Of a DNA stretch of 13,134 nucleotides, positions 1-6,461 are shown piece by piece. Source of the DNA: Gammaproteobacteria bacterium (GTDB lineage Bacteria > Pseudomonadota > Gammaproteobacteria > J044); assembly GCA_003696465.1 (NCBI GenBank), contig RFHG01000415.1, positions 1 to 13,134 on the forward strand, written 5' to 3'. Both the position numbers and the translations under genes were made by a program. Numbering within the stretch: the first letter of the stretch is position 1; each line of letters starts with the position of its first letter. Below the pieces are notes generated by a model that was given only the letters and a program-made list of their open reading frames with translations, was not told the DNA's origin and searched no databases.

Positions 1-795
1 GCGGAACAGGCCGAAGTGGCGCAACTGTTCGAAGGTCTCCACCGCATAGCCGGCGTGGAACATCTTCAGCACTTCCTCGAACAGGCGGGCCGGGGCAATG
101 CCCTCCAGGGTCTCGGCCTGGCGCAGAATCGCCTCCTGCACCGGCTGCTCGATGATGAAACCGAGCTTGGCGGCAAAGCGTACGGCCCGCAGCATGCGCA
201 CCGGATCCTCGCGAAAGCGCTGGTCGGGGTCACCGATGAGCCTGAGCCGGCCGGCCTTCAGGTCCTCCATGCCACCGGCGAAATCCAGCACCGAACCGTC
301 TGCATGGTCGTAATAGAGGGCGTTGACGGTAAAGTCGCGACGCAGGGCATCGGTTTCTATGGTGCCATAGACATTGTCACTGATGATGCGGCCATCCTCA
401 TCCGTGTTCACCGCATCCGGGTCATTGGCACGAAAGGTGGCCACCTCGACGATCTCGCGGCCGAAGCGCACATGCACGATGCGAAAGCGCCGGCCGATGA
501 TGCGGGCATTGCGAAACAGCCTGCGGACCTGCTCCGGCGTGGCATCGGTGGTGACATCGAAATCCTTAGGCTCGCGCCCGAGCAGCAGGTCGCGCACCCC
601 GCCCCCGACCAGACAGGCGCGGAACCCGCCCTGGTGCAGTCCTTCCAGCACCCGCTGGGCAGCCGGACTGATGCTGGCAGGCGAGACGGGATGCTTGCCT
701 CGCGGAATCACTCGCGGCCGGGGCAGTCCCCCGGCCGTGGCCGCGGCGACCTGGGGACGGAAGAGATTGCGGATGCGCGAAAACATGCCCGCCAT
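1..795 (-). CDS. pcnB: Poly(A) polymerase I, N-terminal part (cut by window edge)
   Basis: This is probably poly(A) polymerase I, which adds 3' A-tails to RNA and so promotes its decay. The 265 visible residues begin MAGMFSRIRN and run out of the window without a stop. The nucleotidyltransferase core is clear: LVGGGVRDLLLG at 62-73, the metal-binding DFD at 78-80, IIGRRFRIVHV at about 99-109, RRDFTVNAL at 152-160, and RMLRAVRFAAKLGF at about 200-213. The basic N-terminal extension before the core, and the GRRFRIVHVRFG segment, favour PcnB over a CCA-adding enzyme; the C-terminal half that would settle it is missing. I chose the ATG at 795 because GAGGTG lies 5 bases upstream; a second in-frame ATG at 786 is possible. 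The gene starts 4 bases after the Nudix stop, so it is the visible end of a co-transcribed block. Confidence 0.92.
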   Translation of the reverse strand, partial: MAGMFSRIRNLFRPQVAAATAGGLPRPRVIPRGKHPVSPASISPAAQRVLEGLHQGGFRACLVGGGVRDLLLGREPKDFDVTTDATPEQVRRLFRNARIIGRRFRIVHVRFGREIVEVATFRANDPDAVNTDEDGRIISDNVYGTIETDALRRDFTVNALYYDHADGSVLDFAGGMEDLKAGRLRLIGDPDQRFREDPVRMLRAVRFAAKLGFIIEQPVQEAILRQAETLEGIAPARLFEEVLKMFHAGYAVETFEQLRHFGLFR

Positions 796-799
796 TCTA

Positions 800-1261
800 T
801 CACCTCGCCTCGCCGGGCGGCGGCTCGGGACATCGCAGCGGCGCCGGTTCCCCCGTCTGCAGCCAGCGCCGGTAGTCGGCCAGGATGAGGGCATGATCGA
901 AGGCCAGCGGCAATCCGGGGTCGGCGGCATCGGCCAGCGCCAGCCGTCGCGCATCATCCGCCGCCCGCGGCGTGCCGAAGCCATCCGCCACATAGACCAG
1001 GCTTGCGACATGCCCACGCGGATCCCGTGACGGATTGGAGTAGCAGCCCAGCAGCGCCAGCAGGCGCACCTCGAGGGAGGTCTCCTCACGTGCTTCGCGC
1101 ATGGCCGCCTGCTCGACACACTCGCCCCGATCGACGAATCCGCCCGGCAGGGCCCAGCCCGGCGGCGGATTGCGCCGCTCGATGAGTACGATGCGCTCCG
1201 GCCGGTCGGCCGGCCGAATGACGATATCCACCGCGAGCAGGGGCGTGACGGGCGCCGGCAT
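800..1261 (-). CDS. Nudix hydrolase
   Basis: This 153-residue protein belongs to the Nudix family, which hydrolyses nucleoside diphosphates linked to another group. The Nudix box spans residues 41-63: G41, E47 and R55-E56-A-R-E59-E60 fit the GX5EX7REUXEEXGU pattern, with GWALPGGFVDRGE just before and into it. The Gly near the end of the box is replaced by Ser62; the metal-binding glutamates are intact. The substrate cannot be read from the sequence; ADP-ribose or an oxidised or damaged nucleotide would be usual for the family. The C-terminal tail is rich in Pro and Arg. It sits 3 bases after hslR and 4 bases before pcnB, with which it is presumably co-translated. Confidence 0.88.
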   Translation of the reverse strand: MPAPVTPLLAVDIVIRPADRPERIVLIERRNPPPGWALPGGFVDRGECVEQAAMREAREETSLEVRLLALLGCYSNPSRDPRGHVASLVYVADGFGTPRAADDARRLALADAADPGLPLAFDHALILADYRRWLQTGEPAPLRCPEPPPGEAR

Positions 1262-1264
1262 CGG

Positions 1265-1648
1265 TCAGTCCTTGCCCAGGAAGTGGCGCAGGCGGCGCCT
1301 TTGGCGGCTGTCGGGCCGGTGTCGGGGTGCAGGCTGCTCGGCCTGCAGGCGGCGTGCCTCGGCCCTTTCGGCACGTCGGGCGATGCTCTCCGGGGTTTCC
1401 TCGTACAGTTGGCGCGCCTCGCTGGCCGGGCCGCGGCGCTCGCTCAGGCCGGCCACGATGACCTCGATCTCTTCCTGGCCCCGCGTGATGTGGATGCGCT
1501 CGCCGACACGCACGCGTCGGGCCGGCTTCACACGCTGGCCCTCGACATGGACGTGCCCGCCCTGGATGGCCTCGGTGGCCAGCGAACGCTTGCGGAAGAA
1601 ACGCGCGGCCCACAGCCACTTGTCCAGCCGAATGCCCCGTTCGTTCAT
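1265..1648 (-). CDS. hslR: Ribosome-associated heat shock protein Hsp15 (S4 domain)
   Basis: This 127-residue protein resembles Hsp15, which binds free 50S subunits that carry a stalled nascent chain and helps recycle them. The S4 RNA-binding domain covers about residues 6-66: RLDKWLWAARFFRKRSLA is the family signature, followed by GGHVHVEGQRVKPARRVRVGE. The C-terminal third (about 85-127) is highly basic and charged, as in E. coli Hsp15, which is of similar length (133 residues). The reading frame stays open upstream, but the ATG at 1648 is chosen because the S4 signature starts right after it and it overlaps the stop of the FAD gene as ATGA. This implies translational coupling. Confidence 0.92.
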   Translation of the reverse strand: MNERGIRLDKWLWAARFFRKRSLATEAIQGGHVHVEGQRVKPARRVRVGERIHITRGQEEIEVIVAGLSERRGPASEARQLYEETPESIARRAERAEARRLQAEQPAPRHRPDSRQRRRLRHFLGKD

Positions 1649-2643
1649 GACAGGACCGCCTCCGAGACCGCCTCGCCCAACCCCAGGCCACTGAGAAAGG
1701 CCGCCTCCACGGTGGTGCCCAGACACCAGTCGCCGCACAGCCCGAGCCCTGCATCCGAATCGTACAGCCAGGGCTCGCCGAGCACGTCGATGGCGCGGCC
1801 CGGCTGCCAGGCGCGCAACACCCTGAGCTGCGGCGCGTCCAGATGCACACCGCTGGCCTCCTGCATGGCCCGGAACAGGCGGACTGCCACCTCTTCCGGC
1901 GCCAGATGGGCGAAGTGACGGGTCCATTCCGGCGTGGCCTCCACCACCCAGCTTTCCCGCTCGGCACGACCCGGCTTGCTGTTGTTGCGCGCCATCCAGT
2001 TGATCGGCGAATCGCTCACGTAGGCGGCATCGAAGAACAGCGCCTGGCGCTCGGCAAAGCCCAGCATCAGCACCCAGGTACGCGTCGCCTCCAGCGCGGA
2101 AAGCCGCTCATGCCATTCGGGCACCACAGCTTCGAGCAGTCGCCCAGCCACGGCCGCAGGCACGGCCAGCAGCACCTGGTCGAAATGCCCCAGATCGCGC
2201 CCGGCCGCATCGCTCAGACGCCAGCGGCCATCCTCACGCCGGATCCCGGCCACCCGAACTCCGCATTCGACCCGACAGAGCCCGGACAGATGGCGCGCCA
2301 GAGAACCCATGTTGGGCACCCCCACATACCAGGGAGCCGCCTGCTCGCGGCGCAGGAAGTTGCCGTGCTCCAGATCGACGAACCAGCCCTCCCAGGGGGC
2401 AATGACCCCCTCCTCGAGCCAGTGCTCCAGGGTGAAGCGGAACCGCTCGTCGGCCGCGCTGAAATAGGGCAGCCCGCTGTCGAATTCGTAGCCATCCTGG
2501 CGCAGGCAGGCCATGCGTCCGCCCGGGTGATAGGCCGCCTCGAAGACGATCACCTCCGGCCCGGCCAGCTCCAGTGCCGTAGCGCAGGTGAGGCCGGCCA
2601 TGCCGGCACCCACGATGGCAATGCGCTCCCTCGATCCACTCAT
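1645..2643 (-). CDS. FAD-dependent amine oxidase-like (renalase-type) oxidoreductase
   Basis: This 332-residue flavoprotein has a dinucleotide-binding fold at its N-terminus: GAGMAG at 12-17, an acidic residue (E35) at the end of the second strand, then HPGGRM at about 39-44, typical of the amine oxidase/renalase family. The C-terminal FAD motif is GLCGDWCLGTTVEAAFLSG (GDW at 304-306). The length is close to bacterial renalase-like proteins, which lack the large substrate domain of monoamine oxidases. I see no signal peptide, so it is probably cytosolic. The substrate is unknown; oxidation of an isomeric dihydro-NAD(P) or of an amine are family possibilities only. It overlaps ycgN upstream and hslR downstream by 4 bases each. 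Confidence 0.85.
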   Translation of the reverse strand: MSGSRERIAIVGAGMAGLTCATALELAGPEVIVFEAAYHPGGRMACLRQDGYEFDSGLPYFSAADERFRFTLEHWLEEGVIAPWEGWFVDLEHGNFLRREQAAPWYVGVPNMGSLARHLSGLCRVECGVRVAGIRREDGRWRLSDAAGRDLGHFDQVLLAVPAAVAGRLLEAVVPEWHERLSALEATRTWVLMLGFAERQALFFDAAYVSDSPINWMARNNSKPGRAERESWVVEATPEWTRHFAHLAPEEVAVRLFRAMQEASGVHLDAPQLRVLRAWQPGRAIDVLGEPWLYDSDAGLGLCGDWCLGTTVEAAFLSGLGLGEAVSEAVLS

Positions 2644-3071
2644 TCCGGCCAGATCACGATACGCGTTTCGGGATCGACGTCCGGCCCCTCGTGCACACAG
2701 CGCCCGGCCACGCTGTGGCCGGCACGGCGTACGGAATCGGGATCGCCGCTCACCAGCGGATGCCAGTCGGGCAGCCCCCGCCCTTCGTGCAGTCGCCGGT
2801 AGGCGCAGGTGGAGGGCAGCCAGTCGAAGGCTTCAAGCGCGGCGGGGTCGAGGGTCAGGCAGTCCGGCACATGGCGGTGACGATGGGCATAGTCACGGCA
2901 CTGCCCGGTTTCGGTATCGAGCAGGCGGCAGGCCACATCGGTGTAGTACACGAGGCCGTCGGTCTCGTTCTCGAGCTTGTGCAGGCAGCACTTGCCGCAG
3001 CGGTCGCAGAGCGACTCCCACTCCTCCCGGCTCATCTCCTGCAGGCGCTTGGTTTGCCAGAAGGCGCTCAC
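2640..3071 (-). CDS. ycgN: YcgN/UPF0260 family cysteine-cluster protein
   Basis: This 143-residue protein matches the UPF0260 family (E. coli YcgN). The family hallmarks are present: FWQTKRLQEMSREEWESLC at 4-22, then CDRCGKCC (C22, C25, C28, C29), C48 in DVACR, C58 in QCRDY, C71 in PDC, and C89 in WLPSTCAYR, followed by LPDWHPLVSGD. The conserved cysteines suggest bound metal or an Fe-S centre (YkgJ/CxxCxxCC family), but the function is not established. The frame is open further upstream. I chose the GTG at 3071 because it gives the family N-terminus (VSAFWQ) and overlaps the upstream stop as GTGA. The end overlaps the start of the FAD gene as ATGA. Confidence 0.88.
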   Translation of the reverse strand: MSAFWQTKRLQEMSREEWESLCDRCGKCCLHKLENETDGLVYYTDVACRLLDTETGQCRDYAHRHRHVPDCLTLDPAALEAFDWLPSTCAYRRLHEGRGLPDWHPLVSGDPDSVRRAGHSVAGRCVHEGPDVDPETRIVIWPE

Positions 3072-3745
3072 TGCTCCAGCTCCGGAGCCTGGATACCGAC
3101 CCGTGCCAGCAGGGCCGGGAACTCTGCCGGGGCGGTGTACTGCAGAACCTCCTTGCCCTTGTCGTCGAGCAGCAGCAACAGTCCCTTGTCCGGATACAGC
3201 CACCATTGCCCGTGCGTGTCATGCGGCACGATACGGGCCGGGGCGCCAAACCGGCTGCGCACGATGTCGGCATCATACTGGACCGAGGACACATAGGTAA
3301 TCTCCGCCACCGGCAGCTTCAGCACCTCGGGCAGATCGGCCTCGGACACGCTGCGCTTCCAGGTGTTGCTGGGCTGCGGTTCGGGTTCGCCGCCGTTTTC
3401 GGCCACGCGCTGCAACAGGGCCTCGGGTGCCCGTGCCTTGAGCAGCAGGCGGGCATCGAACAGGCCCAGCCGGATCTTGCCGAACCAGGCCTCGATGGCC
3501 TCCGGACCCTCCGGACCAATGAACACGGCGAGTTCCGGTACATGCCCAAGCTGCCGGCTGGCCTCGTCGATCGTCGTCTGCCCAAGGCGGATCCCGAACA
3601 CCTCGCTGCTGCCATCGGGCCGAACCTGCACCTGCCAGGGCAGGTCCTGCACCTGGCGGGTATGGACCGTGCGCGGCGCGAGCCACCAGGTGAGCAGGCC
3701 GGCCACTACCAGCGCCAGCCCCCCAAAAACAAGAAACTTCTTCAT
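3068..3745 (-). CDS. Membrane-anchored protein of unknown function
   Basis: I do not recognise this 225-residue protein. It begins with MKK and one hydrophobic segment (about 4-22), with no cleavage site that stands out, so it is most likely anchored in the inner membrane with the rest in the periplasm. The soluble part has a region with FGIRLGQTTIDEASRQLG (about 50-67), a form often seen where a small repeat or PepSY/SmpA-like element senses or binds something. A second part, RSRFGAPARIVPHDTHGQWWLYPDKGLLLLLDDKGKEVLQY (about 164-204), also resembles a SmpA/BamE-like strand pattern; that is only an impression. The ATG at 3745 has weak SD potential (GAG 6 bases upstream) and an in-frame stop lies just upstream. 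It is the first gene of the six-gene minus-strand block. Confidence 0.75.
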   Translation of the reverse strand: MKKFLVFGGLALVVAGLLTWWLAPRTVHTRQVQDLPWQVQVRPDGSSEVFGIRLGQTTIDEASRQLGHVPELAVFIGPEGPEAIEAWFGKIRLGLFDARLLLKARAPEALLQRVAENGGEPEPQPSNTWKRSVSEADLPEVLKLPVAEITYVSSVQYDADIVRSRFGAPARIVPHDTHGQWWLYPDKGLLLLLDDKGKEVLQYTAPAEFPALLARVGIQAPELEQ

Positions 3746-3775
3746 GCGCGACTCAATTTATCCTTCAAAACAAAA

Positions 3776-3788
3776 GCTTATCATAAGC
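3776..3788. promoter_or_regulatory. Perfect short palindrome in a divergent promoter region
   Basis: GCTTA-TCA-TAAGC is a perfect inverted repeat, located 31 bases upstream of the minus-strand gene that starts at 3745. It lies in an AT-rich stretch between divergent genes. It could be an operator or part of a -10 region (TATGAT reading on the minus strand). No regulator can be named. Confidence 0.35.
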
Positions 3789-3827
3789 AACCTGCGACCG
3801 GAGCCGACCTTCAACTGCGCGATTGAG

Positions 3828-3836
3828 TGCTATAAT
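3828..3836 (+). promoter_or_regulatory. Extended -10 promoter for the flagellar-like/SprA pair
   Basis: TGC-TATAAT is a perfect extended -10 element, 32 bases before the ATG at 3869. No good -35 is seen at 16-18 bases upstream, which is acceptable for an extended -10 promoter. An SD (GGGAGG, 3858-3863) follows. I see no sigma-28 or sigma-54 flagellar promoter here. Confidence 0.6.
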
Positions 3837-3868
3837 ACAGGTTGAGATATTGTATATGGGAGGCAGGC

Positions 3869-4105
3869 ATGGCCATCACCCCCGCATCCGCCTCGGCATT
3901 GGCCGGCATTCAGGCCGGCTTCGACGGCGTACGCCGCAACGCGGCCGAGATTGCCAGCAAGGACCAGCTCGAGGGCACGGCCCGCCGCCCCCTCTACCAG
4001 CCCCTGGTCGAGAACATCACCTACAGCCTGCAGGCCCGTGCCTCGGTCAAGGTCATCCAGACCGAAGACCGCATGCTTGGCAGCCTGCTGGACGTGAAGG
4101 CCTGA
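3869..4105 (+). CDS. Small flagellar rod/hook-like protein (mini-FlgC/FlgE-like)
   Basis: This 78-residue protein looks like the two terminal helices of flagellar axial proteins joined with nothing between. Residues 8-30 (ASALAGIQAGFDGVRRNAAEIAS) resemble the N-terminal rod helix, and 46-76 (LVENITYSLQARASVKVIQTEDRMLGSLLDV) resemble the C-terminal helix of FlgC/FlgE/FlgF/FlgG (compare family endings of the type ANAKVIQTADEMLGTLL). The usual ANNIAN motif is degenerate (RNAAEIAS). The ATG at 3869 is preferred over one at 3842 because GGGAGG lies 5 bases upstream and it gives the expected MAI start. The next gene, 10 bases downstream, is a SprA-type putative metalloprotease, so the two are probably co-expressed. 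No other flagellar gene is visible. Annotation databases may simply call it hypothetical or flagellar basal body rod C-terminal protein. Confidence 0.75.
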   Translation: MAITPASASALAGIQAGFDGVRRNAAEIASKDQLEGTARRPLYQPLVENITYSLQARASVKVIQTEDRMLGSLLDVKA

Positions 4106-4115
4106 GACACGTGCC

Positions 4116-4784
4116 ATGATCGACGGTATCGGCAACAGCCTCGGCACCCAGCCCCCGGTTCAGCGCAGCGCAGGAACCGACAGCTTGGGCGTGGCCGCCG
4201 GCACCGATAGCCGTCAGCGCCCGGAGGCGGCCGAAGACACGCCCATCCGCCCACCACAGCAGGCCTCGGAGGACTCGCGCCTCGACACCGAGGAGCTGGA
4301 ACAGCTGCGCGAACTGAAGCGGCGTGACCAGGAAGTGCGGGCTCACGAGCGGGCCCACATCTCGGCCGGCGGCCAGTATGTCCGTGGCGGCGCGCACTAC
4401 AGCTATCAGTACGGGCCGGACGGCCGCCGCTATGCGGTGGGTGGCGAGGTCTCGATCGATGTCGCCCCGGTGCCGAACGACCCGCAGGCCACCCTGCAGA
4501 AGGCACAGACCATCCGCCGCGCGGCACTGGCCCCGGCCAATCCCTCGGGTCAGGATCGGGCGGTGGCCGCCCAGGCCCAGCAGATGGCCATCCAGGCCCA
4601 GGCCGAACTGGCCCGTCAGCGCATGGAGTCCATCAAGGCACGCGAGGCGGGTCGGGCGCGTATCGATGACGATGCACCTGCGCCCCCTCGACTCGTTCCC
4701 GCAGGCAATCCGGCAGCACCGACGGCGGTCACCCTTGCCGAGCCGCCGGAAGCATCCAGCCTGAATCTCGATGAGGTGGTCTGA
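4116..4784 (+). CDS. SprA-family putative metalloprotease
   Basis: This 222-residue protein belongs to the SprA-related family of putative metalloproteases. The zinc-binding signature HERAH is at residues 77-81, in VRAHERAHISAGGQYVRGGAHYSY. It is followed by the family block PDGRRYAVGGEVSIDVAPVPNDPQATLQKAQTIRRAALAPANPSGQD (about 101-147). The first 55 residues are Pro/Ser/Gln-rich and probably disordered; residues 150-178 are Ala/Gln/Glu-rich and likely helical. There is no signal peptide. The biological role of the family is not settled; proteolysis is predicted from HExxH only. The start ATG at 4116 has only a weak SD. It follows the flagellar-like gene by 10 bases and converges on the macrodomain gene with a 10-base gap. 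Confidence 0.85.
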   Translation: MIDGIGNSLGTQPPVQRSAGTDSLGVAAGTDSRQRPEAAEDTPIRPPQQASEDSRLDTEELEQLRELKRRDQEVRAHERAHISAGGQYVRGGAHYSYQYGPDGRRYAVGGEVSIDVAPVPNDPQATLQKAQTIRRAALAPANPSGQDRAVAAQAQQMAIQAQAELARQRMESIKAREAGRARIDDDAPAPPRLVPAGNPAAPTAVTLAEPPEASSLNLDEVV

Positions 4785-4794
4785 AGGCTGACGG

Positions 4795-5313
4795 CTATTC
4801 CCCGCCTTCCGAGCAGTCCCGGATCTCGTCCAGCACCCGCCGATAGACCGCTGCCGTTTCCGCGTCATAGCAGCAGGCAATGATACGTTCGAAACGGTCC
4901 TCGTAGCAGCGCATGACAGAGACCGCGATCCGCGTGGCCGCTTCCAGCGGATAGCCGTAGACGCCGGTACTGATGGCCGGGAAGGCAATACTGCGCAGGC
5001 CGTGTGCCAGAGCAAGCTCGAAACTGTTGCGATAGGCTGAAGCGAGCAGTTCCGGCTCGCCGTGACCACCACCCCGCCAGACCGGTCCCACCGTGGAGAT
5101 GACATGACGCGCCGGCAGCCGGAAGCCGGGCGAGATGCGCGCCTCGCCGGTCGGGCAGCCACCGAGGCCACGATTGTATTCGCGAAGTTCCGGGCCGGCC
5201 GCGCGGTGGATGGCCCCATCCACGCCGCCCCCGCCGAGCAGGGAGGAATTGGCCGCGTTGACGATGGCATCGACCTCAAGCCGGGTGATGTCGCCTTCGC
5301 AGACCTCAATCAT
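4795..5313 (-). CDS. Macrodomain protein (YmdB/MacroD-type O-acetyl-ADP-ribose deacetylase)
   Basis: This 172-residue single macrodomain probably binds ADP-ribose and hydrolyses O-acetyl-ADP-ribose or mono-ADP-ribosyl esters. MacroD-type features are clear: GDIT at 7-10, VDAIVNAANSSLLGGGGVDGAIHRAAG (14-40), with the catalytic Asn20/Asn22-GGG-VDGAIH stretch, and FPAISTGVYGYP (111-122). The length is about that of E. coli YmdB. It starts 12 bases after the sspB stop, so it is likely to be the last gene of the sspA-sspB transcript. The SD is weak. Physical linkage with SspA/SspB is not a textbook arrangement. Confidence 0.9.
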   Translation of the reverse strand: MIEVCEGDITRLEVDAIVNAANSSLLGGGGVDGAIHRAAGPELREYNRGLGGCPTGEARISPGFRLPARHVISTVGPVWRGGGHGEPELLASAYRNSFELALAHGLRSIAFPAISTGVYGYPLEAATRIAVSVMRCYEDRFERIIACCYDAETAAVYRRVLDEIRDCSEGGE

Positions 5314-5325
5314 GGCCAGCCCCGG

Positions 5326-5727
5326 CTATTTGACCACCTTGAGGGAGGGGCGCTTGCGGCCATCACCCTCTTCCGGGCCGCCACCGTCGCCACCCGAAGG
5401 GGGCGGTGCTTCGTCCTCCTCGAACATCATGCCTTGACCATTCTCCCGCGCATAGATGGCGAGTACCCGCCAGGGCGGAACGACCACCTGCATCGGCTGG
5501 CCGGAGAAACGCGCGCTGAAGGCGATTTCGTCATTGCCCAGCGTCAGCCCATGCACCGCCATCGGTGCAATGTTGAGCACGATACGGCCGTTTTCGACAT
5601 AGGCCTCGGGCACGGTCACATCCTCATGCCGTGCATCGACCAGCAGATAGGGCGTGAGTCCATTGTCCACGATCCACTGATACACGGCCCGAATCAGATA
5701 GGGCCGGCTGGAGGTCATTTCAGGCAT
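5326..5727 (-). CDS. sspB: ClpXP protease specificity-enhancing factor SspB
   Basis: SspB binds ssrA-tagged peptides from stalled ribosomes and delivers them to ClpXP. The 133-residue protein has the core SSRPYLIRAVYQWIVDNGLTPYLLVDA (5-31) and GRIVLNIAPMAVHGLTLGNDEIAFSARFSG (47-76), WRVLAIYARENGQGMMFEED (86-105), a Gly/Pro/Glu linker (about 107-125), and the ClpX-binding tail RPSLKVVK (126-133). It closely matches the family, whose tail in E. coli is RPALRVVK. Start: the ATG at 5727 is right behind the sspA stop, with AGGACGG just upstream, while the ATG at 5718 (MTSSRPY) is an equally family-like start. It is co-transcribed with sspA. Confidence 0.95.
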   Translation of the reverse strand: MPEMTSSRPYLIRAVYQWIVDNGLTPYLLVDARHEDVTVPEAYVENGRIVLNIAPMAVHGLTLGNDEIAFSARFSGQPMQVVVPPWRVLAIYARENGQGMMFEEDEAPPPSGGDGGGPEEGDGRKRPSLKVVK

Positions 5728-5732
5728 CCGTC

Positions 5733-6362
5733 CTACCCGCGCATCTCTCTCTCGGCCTCGCTCAGGCTCTGCTGGAAACCCGGGCGCGAGAAGATGCGAT
5801 CGGCGTAGGCCAGGACGGCCCTGGCCTGTTTCGGCGGCAGCTGAATGCCCCAGTGCGGCAGGCGCCACAGGATGGGCGCCAGACTGGCATCCACCAGACT
5901 GTACTGGTCGCTGAGGAAGAAGGGCATGGACTCGAAGATCTCGTTGGAGGCAATCAGTCCCTCGCGCAGGCGCTTGCGTGCCGCCTCGGCCCGTTTCTCG
6001 TCGCCGGACTCGAGGTCATCGACCAGGGTGTACCAGTCGTTCTCGATGCGGAACAGGGCCAGACGCGCATAGGCGCGCGAGACCGGATCCACCGGCATCA
6101 GGGGCGGGTGCGGGAAACGCTCGTCGAGATATTCGATGATCACCCGCGCATCGTACAGCACCAGATCGCGGTCGATCAGCGTGGGTACGGAGTTGTAGGG
6201 ATTGATGTCCGACAGATCTTCGGGCAGGTCATTCGGGTCGATATCGATGACATCAACGGTGATGTCCTTTTCCGCCAGCACGATCCGGCAGCGATGGCTT
6301 TCCGGACAGGTCGGCGAGGAAAACACGGTCATGACAGAGCGCCGGTTGGCAACCAGGGTCAT
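5733..6362 (-). CDS. sspA: Stringent starvation protein A (GST-like RNA polymerase-associated)
   Basis: SspA is a GST-fold protein that binds RNA polymerase and affects transcription in stationary phase and acid stress. The 209-residue protein has a thioredoxin-like domain (about 10-83) with VFSSPTCPESHRCRIVLAEK, NPYNSVPTLIDRDLVLYDARVIIEYLDERFPHPPL, and an all-helical C-terminal domain. The PHP motif at 84-86, needed in E. coli SspA, is present. The ATG at 6362 is preferred because GGAG lies 6 bases upstream; a GTG at 6374 is an alternative start that would overlap the SD. It is followed by sspB, which begins just after the TAG. Confidence 0.95.
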   Translation of the reverse strand: MTLVANRRSVMTVFSSPTCPESHRCRIVLAEKDITVDVIDIDPNDLPEDLSDINPYNSVPTLIDRDLVLYDARVIIEYLDERFPHPPLMPVDPVSRAYARLALFRIENDWYTLVDDLESGDEKRAEAARKRLREGLIASNEIFESMPFFLSDQYSLVDASLAPILWRLPHWGIQLPPKQARAVLAYADRIFSRPGFQQSLSEAEREMRG

Positions 6363-6403
6363 GTTCTTCTCCACTCTATATGCTGGGGAAACACGGGGCG
6401 CTC

Positions 6404-6412
6404 ATTATAACA
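6404..6412 (-). promoter_or_regulatory. Extended -10 promoter for sspA-sspB
   Basis: On the minus strand the sequence reads TGT-TATAAT, a perfect extended -10. It directly follows the U-tract of the petC terminator and lies about 40 bases before the sspA start. A -35 at the standard distance would be in the terminator stem (GCCGGA), which is a weak match. Confidence 0.6.
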
Positions 6413-6437
6413 AAAAAGGGGCGCCTTCCGGCGCCCC
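6412..6437 (-). terminator. Rho-independent terminator after petC
   Basis: On the minus strand, GGGGCGCC and GGCGCCCC form a perfect 8-base stem with a GGAA loop (plus-strand arms at 6418-6425 and 6430-6437), followed by six T. It lies 24 bases beyond the petC stop codon and ends the petABC transcript before sspA. Confidence 0.92.
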
Positions 6438-6461
6438 CTGTTACACCAGGCTGGCCTCGTG

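Noticed and set aside
1..795. CCA-adding enzyme instead of PcnB
   Set aside because: The GRRFRIVHV segment and basic N-terminal extension fit PcnB better, but the missing C-terminus means this is not fully excluded.
2588..3826. 412-residue plus-strand open frame opposite ycgN and the anchored protein
   Set aside because: It is antisense to a clear UPF0260 gene and has a low-complexity basic composition; no motif.
4053..5309. 418-residue minus-strand open frame opposite the SprA gene and macrodomain
   Set aside because: It covers the macrodomain in another frame and the SprA gene antisense; no recognisable motif; Arg/Pro/Ser-rich as shadows usually are.
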